A DNA stretch of 56,631 nt, from positions 1 through 56,631 of the forward strand of contig DAHC01000006.1 in assembly GCA_002498375.1 (NCBI GenBank). The letters are read 5' to 3'. Below, piece by piece: positions 8,079 to 15,940 of the stretch. Under the pieces are notes generated by a model that saw only the letters and a program-made list of their open reading frames with translations, did not search any database and was not told the origin of the DNA. This DNA comes from Methanocorpusculum sp. UBA424. Lineage in GTDB: Archaea > Halobacteriota > Methanomicrobia > Methanomicrobiales > Methanocorpusculaceae. The position numbers and the translations under genes are program-made. Every line of letters begins with the position of its first letter. Positions within the stretch are counted from its first letter, which is position 1.

Positions 8079-8486
8079 ATGAGCAAACAAGGTTTACTTC
8101 TGATAGGTCATGGAAGCAGACTCAACTACAATAAAGAACTTGTTACCGCCACAGCGGAACTCATCGGTGAAAAAACCGACGAGTTTCTTCTTCGGTCTTG
8201 TTTTATGGAAAACAGCAGCCCGAGTGTTGTTGAAGGGCTCGATATTATGAAAAAAGAGGATCTCGATCTTCTTGTTGTCGTTCCGCTTTTCCTTGCAAAA
8301 GGCGTGCATGTACTGCATGACATCCCGGAACTTCTTGGTTTGAAAACCGGGGAACGTCGCGGCAGTTTCACTCTTGAGAACGGAAAAGATATCCCTCTAT
8401 TGTATGCCGATCCGATAGGCAAAGATCCCCTTCTTGCAGATATCATGCTCACTAACGCCAAAGCAGCGATATCTGCCCATCTTTGA
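8079..8486 (+). CDS. cfbA: Small sirohydrochlorin cobalto/nickel-chelatase
   Basis: The 135-aa protein is the short archaeal CbiX form, now also called CfbA. It inserts Co(II) into sirohydrochlorin for B12, and in methanogens Ni(II) for coenzyme F430. The metal-binding LLIGHGSRLNYN motif is at residues 6-17, and a second His-containing block (LAKGVHVLHDIPELL) lies near residue 72; these are the two conserved His positions. The homodimeric short form is about 120-145 aa, so length is right. It follows a metal importer and precedes cbiM. The metal used cannot be decided from sequence. Confidence 0.9.
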   Translation: MSKQGLLLIGHGSRLNYNKELVTATAELIGEKTDEFLLRSCFMENSSPSVVEGLDIMKKEDLDLLVVVPLFLAKGVHVLHDIPELLGLKTGERRGSFTLENGKDIPLLYADPIGKDPLLADIMLTNAKAAISAHL

Positions 8487-8534
8487 TTTCACCCACCCAT
8501 TTTTTCGGCGGATCCTGTTTTCAAGAATTAATAG

Positions 8535-8547
8535 ATTTATATCAAAT
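8535..8547 (+). promoter_or_regulatory. TATA element of the cbiMN promoter
   Basis: ATTTATATCAAAT lies about 50 bases before the cbiM ATG. The same 13-mer occurs at 28046-28058 before a gene-free stretch, so it looks like a strong local promoter core. Expected start of transcription is near 8567. Confidence 0.45.
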
Positions 8548-8594
8548 CAATGCGAGTACTACACAATTAAATATTAGTTAAAACAATTTTTATT

Positions 8595-9290
8595 ATGCAC
8601 ATTATGGAGGGGTATTTACCCATCGGCTGGTGTATATTCTGGGCTGTTCTTTCAGCTCCGTTTGTCATCTACGGTATCTGGAAAATGACTAAAATGATTC
8701 AGGAAGATCGGCGTGTCCTCCCGTTGATGGCAGTTTGCGGAGCATTTGTCTTCGTACTTTCTGCCCTCAAGATCCCGTCGGTTACGGGAAGTTGTTCTCA
8801 CCCGACGGGAACTGGTCTTTCGGCTTCGTTCTTTGGACCGTTCATCACATCGGTTCTCGGCACGATCGTTCTGTTATTCCAAGCCCTTCTGCTTGCACAC
8901 GGCGGACTGACGACCCTTGGAGCAAACGTGTTTTCCATGGCCATTGCCGGTCCTTTTATTGCCTGGCTCGTCTTTGTAGGTCTGAGAAAAACCGGAAAGG
9001 TCGGTATTGGTCTTGCCGTTTTTATCTCCGCAGCCGTCGCAAATTTAGTCACATATACCGTGACCTCACTGCAGCTTGCATTAGTGTTTCCGGTCGAGGG
9101 CAGCATCCTTACGGCATTTATCGCATTTGCCGGGATCTTTGCCGTCACCCAGATCCCGCTCGCAGTGATCGAAGGTATCATCTGCGGGCTTGTTGCAAAG
9201 TATATCGTCCGGGTGAAGCCTGAGATCTTAAAGAAGCTCGGTATCATTCAGGATGAAGAGATCGCAAAAATCCAGGGAGAGGCAGCATGA
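8595..9290 (+). CDS. cbiM: Cobalt ECF transporter S component CbiM
   Basis: The 231-aa membrane protein starts with MHIMEGYLP, the invariant CbiM/NikM N-terminus whose first residues and His2 bind the metal ion. Further motifs are PSVTGSCSHPTGTGL with the conserved His near residue 72, FGP, and LLLAHGGLTTLGAN near residue 96. It selects and passes Co(II) across the membrane together with CbiN, CbiQ and CbiO. cbiN overlaps its 3' end by four bases, but cbiQ and cbiO are 6-8 kb away on the other strand. Confidence 0.95.
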   Translation: MHIMEGYLPIGWCIFWAVLSAPFVIYGIWKMTKMIQEDRRVLPLMAVCGAFVFVLSALKIPSVTGSCSHPTGTGLSASFFGPFITSVLGTIVLLFQALLLAHGGLTTLGANVFSMAIAGPFIAWLVFVGLRKTGKVGIGLAVFISAAVANLVTYTVTSLQLALVFPVEGSILTAFIAFAGIFAVTQIPLAVIEGIICGLVAKYIVRVKPEILKKLGIIQDEEIAKIQGEAA

Positions 9291-9601
9291 AAAAAGCCCA
9301 TCTCGAGATCCTTGTCGGGATACTCGTCATTGTACTTCTTGTGTTTGCGACCCTGGCCTTTGTTCAGTCCGGCAGCGGAGAGGAGGAAGGATGGGGAGGC
9401 GCTGACGGCGGCGCCGCCGAGATGATCGATGAAACCGGCTATACACCCTGGTTCGAGTCCATCTGGGCACCCCCGAGCGGCGAGATCGAGTCTCTGTTCT
9501 TCTGTCTCCAGGCTGCGATAGGGGCGATTATCATCGGTTACTTCTTCGGCTACTGGAATGCTTCGGCTAAGGCCCGGAGAGGGAAAAAAGAAGAGGAGTA
9601 A
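9287..9601 (+). CDS. cbiN: Cobalt transporter accessory protein CbiN
   Basis: The 104-aa protein has one N-terminal and one C-terminal hydrophobic helix separated by an extracytoplasmic loop containing the CbiN hallmark TGYTPWFESIWAPPSGEIESLFF. CbiN helps load cobalt into CbiM. The start overlaps the cbiM stop (ATGA). A terminator hairpin overlaps the stop codon, so this unit ends here. Confidence 0.92.
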   Translation: MKKAHLEILVGILVIVLLVFATLAFVQSGSGEEEGWGGADGGAAEMIDETGYTPWFESIWAPPSGEIESLFFCLQAAIGAIIIGYFFGYWNASAKARRGKKEEE

Positions 9602-9612
9602 TCCTCTTTTTT
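9591..9612 (+). terminator. Terminator of cbiMN
   Basis: AAGAGGA (9591-9597) and TCCTCTT (9602-9608) form a 7-bp hairpin with loop GTAA, running into six T residues up to 9612. It overlaps the cbiN stop and faces the convergent cbiE end. Confidence 0.65.
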
Positions 9613-9638
9613 GTGATCAGAAACTACATCTCACTTTT

Positions 9639-10217
9639 TTATTGTTTATTGTATCCTGCAACGATGCAGAAGAGTTTACTTAACACTTTTGGAGGATGTT
9701 TCGCCGTTCCTTCTGCGATCCTCTCGCAAGGATATCCGAGATCCTCGCAGACCGCGATAGGGACATATTCGGGCAGTGAGCGGGCAAGTTCCTCCACCGA
9801 AAAATCCGGATCGGCGATCAGAAATACCGAGTGCCCGGCGGAAACATCCTGAACGGCCCGGAACACGGCATCCTGATGATCTTTTCCATGGGCATTTACT
9901 ACAGCCACATTAGTCCATGGAGCATGAAGACGGGAAAAAGCCGCCTGCATCGATGAGATCCCCGGGATGATCTCGCCCGGCAGATAGCCGAGCCCGGCCA
10001 TCAGGGGATCACCCGTAGAAAGGACCACAGCATCATCTGGAAGAGTGCGAAGCGCTTTGTAATCCGTTATCTCGACAACGTTCGCCTCTGCAGGGATATA
10101 AGCTCTGACAAGTTCGACCGCCCGCCCGGATCCATAAACACATGTTGCTTTACGTAAAACAGTCTCTCCCTCAGTTGTCAGCATTCCTTCTCCGCAGCCT
10201 ACACCGACAATTTTCAT
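9639..10217 (-). CDS. cbiE: Cobalt-precorrin-7 C5-methyltransferase CbiE
   Basis: The 192-aa protein is a class-III tetrapyrrole methyltransferase. It shows the N-terminal GVGCGEGMLTTEG glycine-rich loop, VVLSTGDPLMAGLG (the SAM-binding GDP motif near residue 70) and IIPGISSMQAAFSRL. CbiE methylates C5 of the corrin ring; with the CbiT protein encoded in the same operon it replaces the fused CobL of aerobic organisms. It is the last gene of the eight-gene operon, overlapping cbiD by four bases. Confidence 0.92.
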   Translation of the reverse strand: MKIVGVGCGEGMLTTEGETVLRKATCVYGSGRAVELVRAYIPAEANVVEITDYKALRTLPDDAVVLSTGDPLMAGLGYLPGEIIPGISSMQAAFSRLHAPWTNVAVVNAHGKDHQDAVFRAVQDVSAGHSVFLIADPDFSVEELARSLPEYVPIAVCEDLGYPCERIAEGTAKHPPKVLSKLFCIVAGYNKQ

Positions 10218-11221
10218 TGTGTATCACCTAATATCCGACCATCACGATCAACAATAACGATACGAAGCCAGGGGTATTTCTGCTTTGCTGCGTTCAGCTC
10301 CTCTACAAGAACAGATTCGCCGTCAGGTCCGGCGAGCAACTCCTCGACTGTTGGAAAACCACGTGAGATCGCGACGTCCGGGTTGAAAAACCGCAGGATT
10401 AGAGCCGGCAGACCGCAAATAACTGCATGTTCGCACTGCGCGGCCGCTGAAAGACTCTGCGCGATCTTCGCTCCGGCAAGGACAACTTCGTATTCGGGGA
10501 ATAGAAGCCTAGAGTAACGAAGTCCGATCCTGCCGGTGGTTATCACCACATTCTTTGCTCCGGCTATCCGTTCACTTACCGTTTCCGACAGGTGATCATC
10601 CCAAGGCTCAACAAACCCGGTCGTTCCAACAACTGAAATGCCTCCTTCAATACCAACCTTCGGATTCAGCGTCATTGCCCCGATCCTTCGGCCGTCGGGG
10701 ATCGTGAGCAGAACAGCGGCGCCGGAAAGTCCTGCCGCACGGCATGCTGAAGAGATCGCATTGAGTATCTCTTTTTTCGCCGGCGGGCTTACGGCGGCAG
10801 CGCCTTTTGCGTAACGGGGCGTGTCCCGAACGAACCGGCCAATCCCTTCACCGGTTTCCAAAGACACACACTCGGCAGGAGATGCCTTCGCACAGATAAG
10901 TATCCCGGCCGTGATGTCGTGTGGATAATCGCCTGAATATTTTCTGGCAGAGCCCTCCCCATCTTTTCCGACGGCAGGAATCTCGGCGAGGATCCCGCAG
11001 GGGAGCAGGATCGGCGCAGTCTCGACAGGAGCCGAGAGGGAAGCAACCGCCGCATAACACGCAGCCGCCGCAGTTGAACCCGTGGTAAACCCCCTTCGTA
11101 AAGCAGAACCGGTTGAAGTCAGCACGCCAAAACCGCTTTTTGCAATTGCCAATGCGTCTGCATCACGGCATTTTGCCGTCCACGACTCGGGATATGCAAA
11201 ACCAGTAACCGGATCGATCAT
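10214..11221 (-). CDS. cbiD: Cobalt-precorrin-5B C1-methyltransferase CbiD
   Basis: The 335-aa protein has the CbiD signature LRRGFTTGSTAAAACYAA near residue 43, TIPDGRRIGAMTLNPKVGIEGGISVVGTTGFVEP cut into TLNPKVGIEGGIS and VVGTTGFVEP blocks, and a VITTGRIG motif. It adds the C1 methyl group after ring contraction in the anaerobic B12 route. The first about 30 residues (DPVTGFAYPESW) are a common archaeal extension. It overlaps both cbiC and cbiE by four bases. Confidence 0.93.
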   Translation of the reverse strand: MIDPVTGFAYPESWTAKCRDADALAIAKSGFGVLTSTGSALRRGFTTGSTAAAACYAAVASLSAPVETAPILLPCGILAEIPAVGKDGEGSARKYSGDYPHDITAGILICAKASPAECVSLETGEGIGRFVRDTPRYAKGAAAVSPPAKKEILNAISSACRAAGLSGAAVLLTIPDGRRIGAMTLNPKVGIEGGISVVGTTGFVEPWDDHLSETVSERIAGAKNVVITTGRIGLRYSRLLFPEYEVVLAGAKIAQSLSAAAQCEHAVICGLPALILRFFNPDVAISRGFPTVEELLAGPDGESVLVEELNAAKQKYPWLRIVIVDRDGRILGDTQ

Positions 11222-11880
11222 TTTCTCATTTCAGTAAACATCGTAATAATTTCATTTAGAGAAGCAACCGCGATCGGAGTTCCGCCGCGGGTCCCGACGT
11301 TTGAGACCGATGGGACGGGTTTCGTGCGAAGAACTTCTTTCGACTCAGCCGCATTGACAAACCCGACCGGCGTTCCAATCACGAGAGCCGGACGGATGCC
11401 TTCATCCACAAACGAACAGACTGTCAGAAGTGCGCTCGGCGCATTCCCGATCACGATGATCGAGCCGTCAAGCCGCTCTTTCAGGGCAATGAACCCTGCA
11501 GAACTTCGGGTGATCCCCTGTTCTTTGGATATGTCGGCACCGAAATCCAAGGCACATTCAACTGTTGAGGAATGGCCTTTCTTCTGGATCCCGGTTAGGA
11601 CCATGCGGATATCGGTGAAGACCGGAGCGCCGGCTTCGAGAGCCCGGAGCCCGGCTGTCACCGGGTCGTGGGAAAAACGAAGAAGATCCGCCATTGCCCA
11701 ATCGCCGACGGCGATCGAACATCTCTGCCGGATCCGATCCTCGGGGGTCTCGTTGCCGACGGCTTCTCTTGCAAGGTTTCGGCTTCTCGACGAGATCGAA
11801 AAACCTTCGGGTGTATCTGCACCGATATCAGTATACGTATTTTCTGTGGTAACCGCGGGGTGTAATGATTCCTTTGACAT
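11218..11880 (-). CDS. cbiC: Cobalt-precorrin-8 methylmutase CbiC
   Basis: A 220-aa precorrin-8X methylmutase that moves the C11 methyl to C12, giving cobyrinic acid. Visible motifs are RCSIAVGDWAMADLLRF, FTDIRMVLTGI, the SSAGFIAL block, and IGTPVGFVNAAESKE near residue 170. The start at 11880 has a strong AGGAGG a few bases upstream but lies inside the cbiH gene, giving a 53-base overlap, longer than the others in the operon. Confidence 0.92.
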   Translation of the reverse strand: MSKESLHPAVTTENTYTDIGADTPEGFSISSRSRNLAREAVGNETPEDRIRQRCSIAVGDWAMADLLRFSHDPVTAGLRALEAGAPVFTDIRMVLTGIQKKGHSSTVECALDFGADISKEQGITRSSAGFIALKERLDGSIIVIGNAPSALLTVCSFVDEGIRPALVIGTPVGFVNAAESKEVLRTKPVPSVSNVGTRGGTPIAVASLNEIITMFTEMRK

Positions 11881-12589
11881 CTTTATCCTCCTTCCAGATT
11901 CTGCTTTCTTCGCCGCCGATGATCAAAATCGAGTGCATATCCACAATATCATCATTTTCGGCGAGCTCCCGAAGCGTTGTTACATGAGTCTCTTCGCCTT
12001 CCCGAAATACATTCTTAACAATCCCGACAGGCGTTTCCGGATCACGGAAGTTCAGTATGATCTTCAGCGTTTTGGCAAGATTCAGCGGACGTCCGCGGCT
12101 CTTGGGATTATAGAGAGCGATCGGCGTGCCCATCTGTGCGGCCAGACCCACGCGTTTTTCAATAACCTCCCATGGAGTCAGGAGATCGGAAAGGCTGAGC
12201 GTCACGTAGTCGCCCGAAAGAGGGGAACCGAGTCTGCTCGCAGCCGCGGTGGCCGCAGTGACGCCGGGAAGCACGATAACTTCCTGAGATGGGAATTCGT
12301 GTTCGACCATCTCGAGAACGATGCTCGCCATACCGTAGACGCCTGCATCTCCTCCCGAGACCATTGCAACATTATTATCGACCGCTAAGCGTGCCGCTTC
12401 CCTGGCACGGTCGACCTCTTTTCCCATGGAACTTCGGATGACCTGTTTGTTTTTCAACAGCGGTTCAAGCATCTCTAAATAGAATGCATTGCCGATGATC
12501 ACATCAGCCGAGGCGATTGCCTTCATCGCGGCGGGGGTCAGCTGCTGTGTGCTTCCCGGGCCTGAACTTACGATCCATAAAATACCCAT
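11828..12589 (-). CDS. cbiH: Cobalt-precorrin-3 C17-methyltransferase CbiH
   Basis: The 253-aa protein performs C17 methylation and ring contraction. It has the SSGPGSTQQLTPAA loop at the N-terminus, MVSGGDAGVYGMAS (SAM site), VLPGVTAATAAASRLGSPL, and YNPKSRGRP followed by GIVKNVFREGE, all CbiH/CobJ hallmarks. The family is usually 240-255 aa. It follows cbiG after one base and overlaps cbiC by 53 bases. Confidence 0.93.
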   Translation of the reverse strand: MGILWIVSSGPGSTQQLTPAAMKAIASADVIIGNAFYLEMLEPLLKNKQVIRSSMGKEVDRAREAARLAVDNNVAMVSGGDAGVYGMASIVLEMVEHEFPSQEVIVLPGVTAATAAASRLGSPLSGDYVTLSLSDLLTPWEVIEKRVGLAAQMGTPIALYNPKSRGRPLNLAKTLKIILNFRDPETPVGIVKNVFREGEETHVTTLRELAENDDIVDMHSILIIGGEESRIWKEDKDVKGIITPRGYHRKYVY

Positions 12590-12590
12590 A

Positions 12591-13460
12591 TTATCTTCCT
12601 ATTGCAATAGTTACGCGGCCATATACGGTTTTTTTCAGAATGAGGGTGCCTGTTTTCGAGAGGGCGAGAGCACACGGCTCGGCAACCCCGCAGAGTCCAA
12701 GCATCTCTGCACGGGACGAAGTCAGCGGTATCTGTTTGTTAATAGTTTCATCATCCAGAAAGATGAGGTTTCCGGCGAGTGCCGCGATCCCCTGGTGAAG
12801 TCCCTTTTCATGGAACTTTTTCAGGGTCGTCGCAAATAAGGTTACTGAATTCTCAGGGATACCCGCATCTTTGCATGCTGCAGAAACCGCTGAGCGGATC
12901 TCATCGGCTGTAGTTCCAAGCCGGCACCCGATCCCGATGACATACGGTGAATCGGTCACAAGAACCGAAACGCCGGGATCCGCCACGACGATCTTTGGAG
13001 CCTGCACGCGAACGATCGGGACATCACCGTCCAAAATCGCGCCGTTCACCTCCCTCGTCGAAGATCGGTTGACGATCGTGAACCCGCCGGTTTTTGCTGT
13101 TTCTTCGACAGAGGGTCTGCCCATCACCTCCGTCGCGGTCGAAATAACCGGTTCGATCCCAAGATCGGCAAGACGCTTCGCAATGTCATTTGCTCCGTGA
13201 TGTCCCCCGAGGACGGGTATTGCATACCGCATATCCGGGGTGACCACGATGACTGCCGGATCGTGCCATTTATCGGTCAGAAGGGGAGCACAGCCGCGAA
13301 CGGCGATCCCTGCCGACATAACGCAGACGATCGCATCATACTTCCCATAAAGATCAGTGAAGACTTCTGCCGAGTAGGGGAGAAGCTCCGCTTCCAGAAA
13401 GGCTGCGATGCGCATTCCAACATCCTGGAATCTAGGCAGGGTGACAATGACGATCTTCAT
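12591..13460 (-). CDS. cbiG: Cobalt-precorrin-5A hydrolase CbiG
   Basis: A 289-aa protein that opens the delta-lactone ring of cobalt-precorrin-5A and releases acetaldehyde. Motifs are VMSAGIAVRGCAPLL, DPAVIVVTPDMRYAIPVLGGHHGAND cut at VVT and the GGHHGAND core, and the C-terminal GIGCRLGTTADEIRSAV domain. The frame stays open upstream, but the ATG at 13460 is chosen because homology starts there (MKIVIVTLPRF) and it makes a four-base overlap with cbiF like the neighbours. Confidence 0.93.
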   Translation of the reverse strand: MKIVIVTLPRFQDVGMRIAAFLEAELLPYSAEVFTDLYGKYDAIVCVMSAGIAVRGCAPLLTDKWHDPAVIVVTPDMRYAIPVLGGHHGANDIAKRLADLGIEPVISTATEVMGRPSVEETAKTGGFTIVNRSSTREVNGAILDGDVPIVRVQAPKIVVADPGVSVLVTDSPYVIGIGCRLGTTADEIRSAVSAACKDAGIPENSVTLFATTLKKFHEKGLHQGIAALAGNLIFLDDETINKQIPLTSSRAEMLGLCGVAEPCALALSKTGTLILKKTVYGRVTIAIGR

Positions 13461-14170
13461 CCGTACAGGTGGGAGTTGGTGTATGCCGCGTGGATCCCGG
13501 CAACAATGTCGCCGACGATGATCAGTGCCGAACGGGTGATCTCCGCATCGTGCACCTTTTCGGCGATGGTCTCGATCGTTCCTTTTACGATCTTCTGATC
13601 CGGCCATGAAGCATGATAGACCACAGCGACCGGTGTTTCCGCGGGACGCTGCAGTTTTTTCATCACGGTGTCAATGTGCCCGGTCGAAAGAAAGATGACC
13701 ATTGTTGTACCATGAGCTGAAAGCTCGGCGATCTGATCGGAATCGAGAGTCTCACCCGCAGAACGGGTTACGATCACCGATTCGGATACACCCCGGAGTG
13801 TGTATTCGGTCTGCAGTGCGGCTGCTGCGCCAAACATCGATGAAACGCCAGGAACGATTTCTGCATGGATTCCTTTTGCCTCAAGAGGAGCCATCTGTTC
13901 AACGATCGAGCCGTAGATCGCCGGGTCTCCTGAGTGGAGACGGACGACGAACTTGCCGGCCCGCACTCCTTCTTCGATAACGCCGGTGATTTCTTCGAGC
14001 TTCATCCCCCATGAATCAAGCTTCACCAGCGCAGGAGATGCGGCGACAAGCTCGGGATTTACAAGCGAGCCGGCATAAATGAGGATATCGGCACGTTTCA
14101 AAAGATCCATGCCTTTCACCGTGATAAGCCCGGGATCCCCGCATCCGGCACCGACGATATAATACTTCAT
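13457..14170 (-). CDS. cbiF: Cobalt-precorrin-4 C11-methyltransferase CbiF
   Basis: A 237-aa tetrapyrrole methyltransferase with YIVGAGCGDPGLITVKG at residues 4-20, VRLHSGDPAIYGSIVEQM near residue 78, VPGVSSMFGAAAAL and VYHASWPDQKIVKGT, which specify CbiF/CobM. It methylates C11. It overlaps cbiL and cbiG by four bases on either side. Confidence 0.94.
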   Translation of the reverse strand: MKYYIVGAGCGDPGLITVKGMDLLKRADILIYAGSLVNPELVAASPALVKLDSWGMKLEEITGVIEEGVRAGKFVVRLHSGDPAIYGSIVEQMAPLEAKGIHAEIVPGVSSMFGAAAALQTEYTLRGVSESVIVTRSAGETLDSDQIAELSAHGTTMVIFLSTGHIDTVMKKLQRPAETPVAVVYHASWPDQKIVKGTIETIAEKVHDAEITRSALIIVGDIVAGIHAAYTNSHLYG

Positions 14171-14778
14171 AGCTTCCTCGCGATCATGATGCTGAAGTAG
14201 TTGGTCTTTTCGGGAAGAACGTCCCGATAAACCTTCTCTCCTTCCATATACATCCGTTCCACAACGATGAAATCATTGTATCCGGCAGTTTTCAGCTGTT
14301 CAGCCTCGGTTCTTGGCCGTGTGACCTTCATCAGGATCTTTGTCGAGGGGATAACGGGCCCGTCCGTCACCATAAATGCACCGTTGACGGGGATTTTCGC
14401 ATGGGATGCCACGGCGGTGATCGAGCTGATCCCCGGGATAGTTTCGACGATCAGGTCAGGGACCAGTGCTTTCACCATCTCCGCAAGGCGTGAGAAGGTG
14501 GAGTAATAATTCGGGTCCCCGATAAGGCCGAACACTGCGTTGCCGCTTTTCGCCGAAGGCAAAATCTTTTCAGCGTTTCTCTTCATACATGCCGTGATCT
14601 CCTTCTCATTCCGGGTCATCGGGAACTCAAGCGTGACGATGTTTTTTGCATAGGGTTTGACTAATTCAAGAGCAATGCCGCCCGGTACAAAAACAGTGTC
14701 TGCTTCTTTTAATATTCGAACCGCTTTGAGGGTCAGAAGTTCGGCATCGCCCGGGCCCAGGCCCACAGCGGTCAGCAT
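14167..14778 (-). CDS. cbiL: Cobalt-precorrin-2 C20-methyltransferase CbiL
   Basis: A 203-aa methyltransferase with AVGLGPGDAELLTLKAV at the N-terminus, VFGLIGDPNYYSTFSRLAEM and ETIPGISSITAVASHAKIP. CbiL catalyses the first committed methylation of the corrin branch at C20. Its length fits the family's lower range (about 200-235 aa). It overlaps cbiT by seven bases and cbiF by four. Confidence 0.92.
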   Translation of the reverse strand: MLTAVGLGPGDAELLTLKAVRILKEADTVFVPGGIALELVKPYAKNIVTLEFPMTRNEKEITACMKRNAEKILPSAKSGNAVFGLIGDPNYYSTFSRLAEMVKALVPDLIVETIPGISSITAVASHAKIPVNGAFMVTDGPVIPSTKILMKVTRPRTEAEQLKTAGYNDFIVVERMYMEGEKVYRDVLPEKTNYFSIMIARKL

Positions 14779-15302
14779 TTTCTGCCCCCGTGTATGATAT
14801 AAACGGGATTGATTGGTTGAAACATGATACGCTCCACGAGATCATGGGATCTGGAGACCTGCAGATGGACGGCTTCGATGAAGATATCCAGCTCTTTCAT
14901 AGCATGAATGGTCTCAACAGCGGTCTCCAGCAGTACGGCATTCACGACGATGCTCCGGGTCTCCTCCTTTTGAAGAAGGCTAAGTATCTCGCGCATGTTT
15001 CGGCTTCCTCCAAGAAATGCGCAGTCGATCGGTTTATGCGGTAAGGCAAGAAAATCAAGTGCTTCGCCGGCAAAAATTTCTACATCCATACCCCGGCAGG
15101 TTTCCTTCGTACATTCAATGGCCTGATGTCTCCGATCCACTGCATAAACATGTCCCTCTTTTCCTGCGAGTTTCGCCATCTCGAGCGTGACCGTACCGGT
15201 CCCGCAGCCGATGTCAATGACCGTGTCTCCCGGACGAATGGCAAGTTTTGCGAGGGAAACGGCCATGACTTCCGGCTGAGTAGGTCCTCCGGGTAAATCC
15301 AT
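14772..15302 (-). CDS. cbiT: Cobalt-precorrin-6B C15-methyltransferase (decarboxylating) CbiT
   Basis: The 176-aa protein is a class-I Rossmann methyltransferase, with GDTVIDIGCGTGTVTLEMA (SAM motif I, near residue 26) and VYAVDRRHQAIE (acidic loop). The opening GGPTQPEV is typical of CbiT. It methylates C15 and decarboxylates the acetate side chain at C12. It is the first gene of the cbiTLFGHCDE operon. An upstream gap of 180 bases probably holds the operon promoter. Confidence 0.92.
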   Translation of the reverse strand: MDLPGGPTQPEVMAVSLAKLAIRPGDTVIDIGCGTGTVTLEMAKLAGKEGHVYAVDRRHQAIECTKETCRGMDVEIFAGEALDFLALPHKPIDCAFLGGSRNMREILSLLQKEETRSIVVNAVLLETAVETIHAMKELDIFIEAVHLQVSRSHDLVERIMFQPINPVYIIHGGRKC

Positions 15303-15482
15303 TTTGTGATCTCCTAAGTAAAACTATTTTCGGTAAAGAAAATGTACTAGTTGTATATTTGCTGTAAGCAGTTATAGAATAACTGGTTTGTATTCTTTAT
15401 CCAGAGGATAGGGAGAGATCTGACAACCCCGCTCCTTCCATCCATTAATTGAGAGAAAACGCGGGAATGTGTTCTCTGTCAC

Positions 15483-15746
15483 TTATTTGTTCGCAAGCAT
15501 CGTACGCATATTCCGTATCCACCTATAATGGAGAATAAGATGGATCGCAACAAGAACAACAAACAGAGTACTTGTATAAAAATGGAGATCATACCAGACT
15601 TGATAACTGACATCAAGGAAATTCATCGCCCCCCTCCCCGATCCCAGAGGGAAAAATGCCCAGAGAACATAACCGGTCACACAGGTGGCTACTGCTGCAA
15701 TGAACGCTACAAGATCAACCCACGCATTGATTTTGGCATTTTTCAT
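15483..15746 (-). CDS. Small membrane protein, DUF4405/cytochrome b-like
   Basis: An 87-aa protein with two or three hydrophobic helices. The pattern WYDLHFYTST...AIHLILHYRW carries histidines spaced as in DUF4405 and b-type cytochrome subunits, where they ligate haem. The ATG at 15746 is preferred because GGGAGGGG stands three bases before it; a longer form from 15785 would add 13 residues but has no ribosome site. Haem binding is only suggested by spacing. The gene stands alone between cbiT and cbiO on the same strand. Confidence 0.7.
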   Translation of the reverse strand: MKNAKINAWVDLVAFIAAVATCVTGYVLWAFFPLGSGRGAMNFLDVSYQVWYDLHFYTSTLFVVLVAIHLILHYRWIRNMRTMLANK

Positions 15747-15868
15747 AAACCCCTCCCAAGCAGCACCGTAACGGTATTTTTCCATTGAATGCTCTTATTC
15801 ATGAACTAACAATGGATTTTTGTCTGAAATATATTTGTATGAGGGCATTATCCGAGGAGGAACCCAAT

Positions 15869-15940
15869 ATGAGTACTAAATATCTGGTAAATATCTTTTC
15901 AGATGCGTATGACCTTTACCTCAATCCCGCTTTCTTTTGA
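15869..15940 (+). CDS. Possible 23-aa peptide gene
   Basis: ATG at 15869 opens 23 codons (MSTKYLVNIFSDAYDLY...) ending in TGA at 15940. A full GAGGAGG lies at 15854-15860 with eight-base spacing, and AAATATATTTG at 15827-15837 could be a TATA box about 30 bases before it. The frame runs 42 bases into the 3' end of cbiO in antisense. No homology is recognised. It may be chance. Confidence 0.25.
   Translation: MSTKYLVNIFSDAYDLYLNPAFF

Noticed and set aside
8048..8600. Cobalamin riboswitch upstream of cbiX or cbiM
   Set aside because: The gaps are too short (under 110 bases), the leaders are predicted very short, and no B12-box-like sequence was seen.
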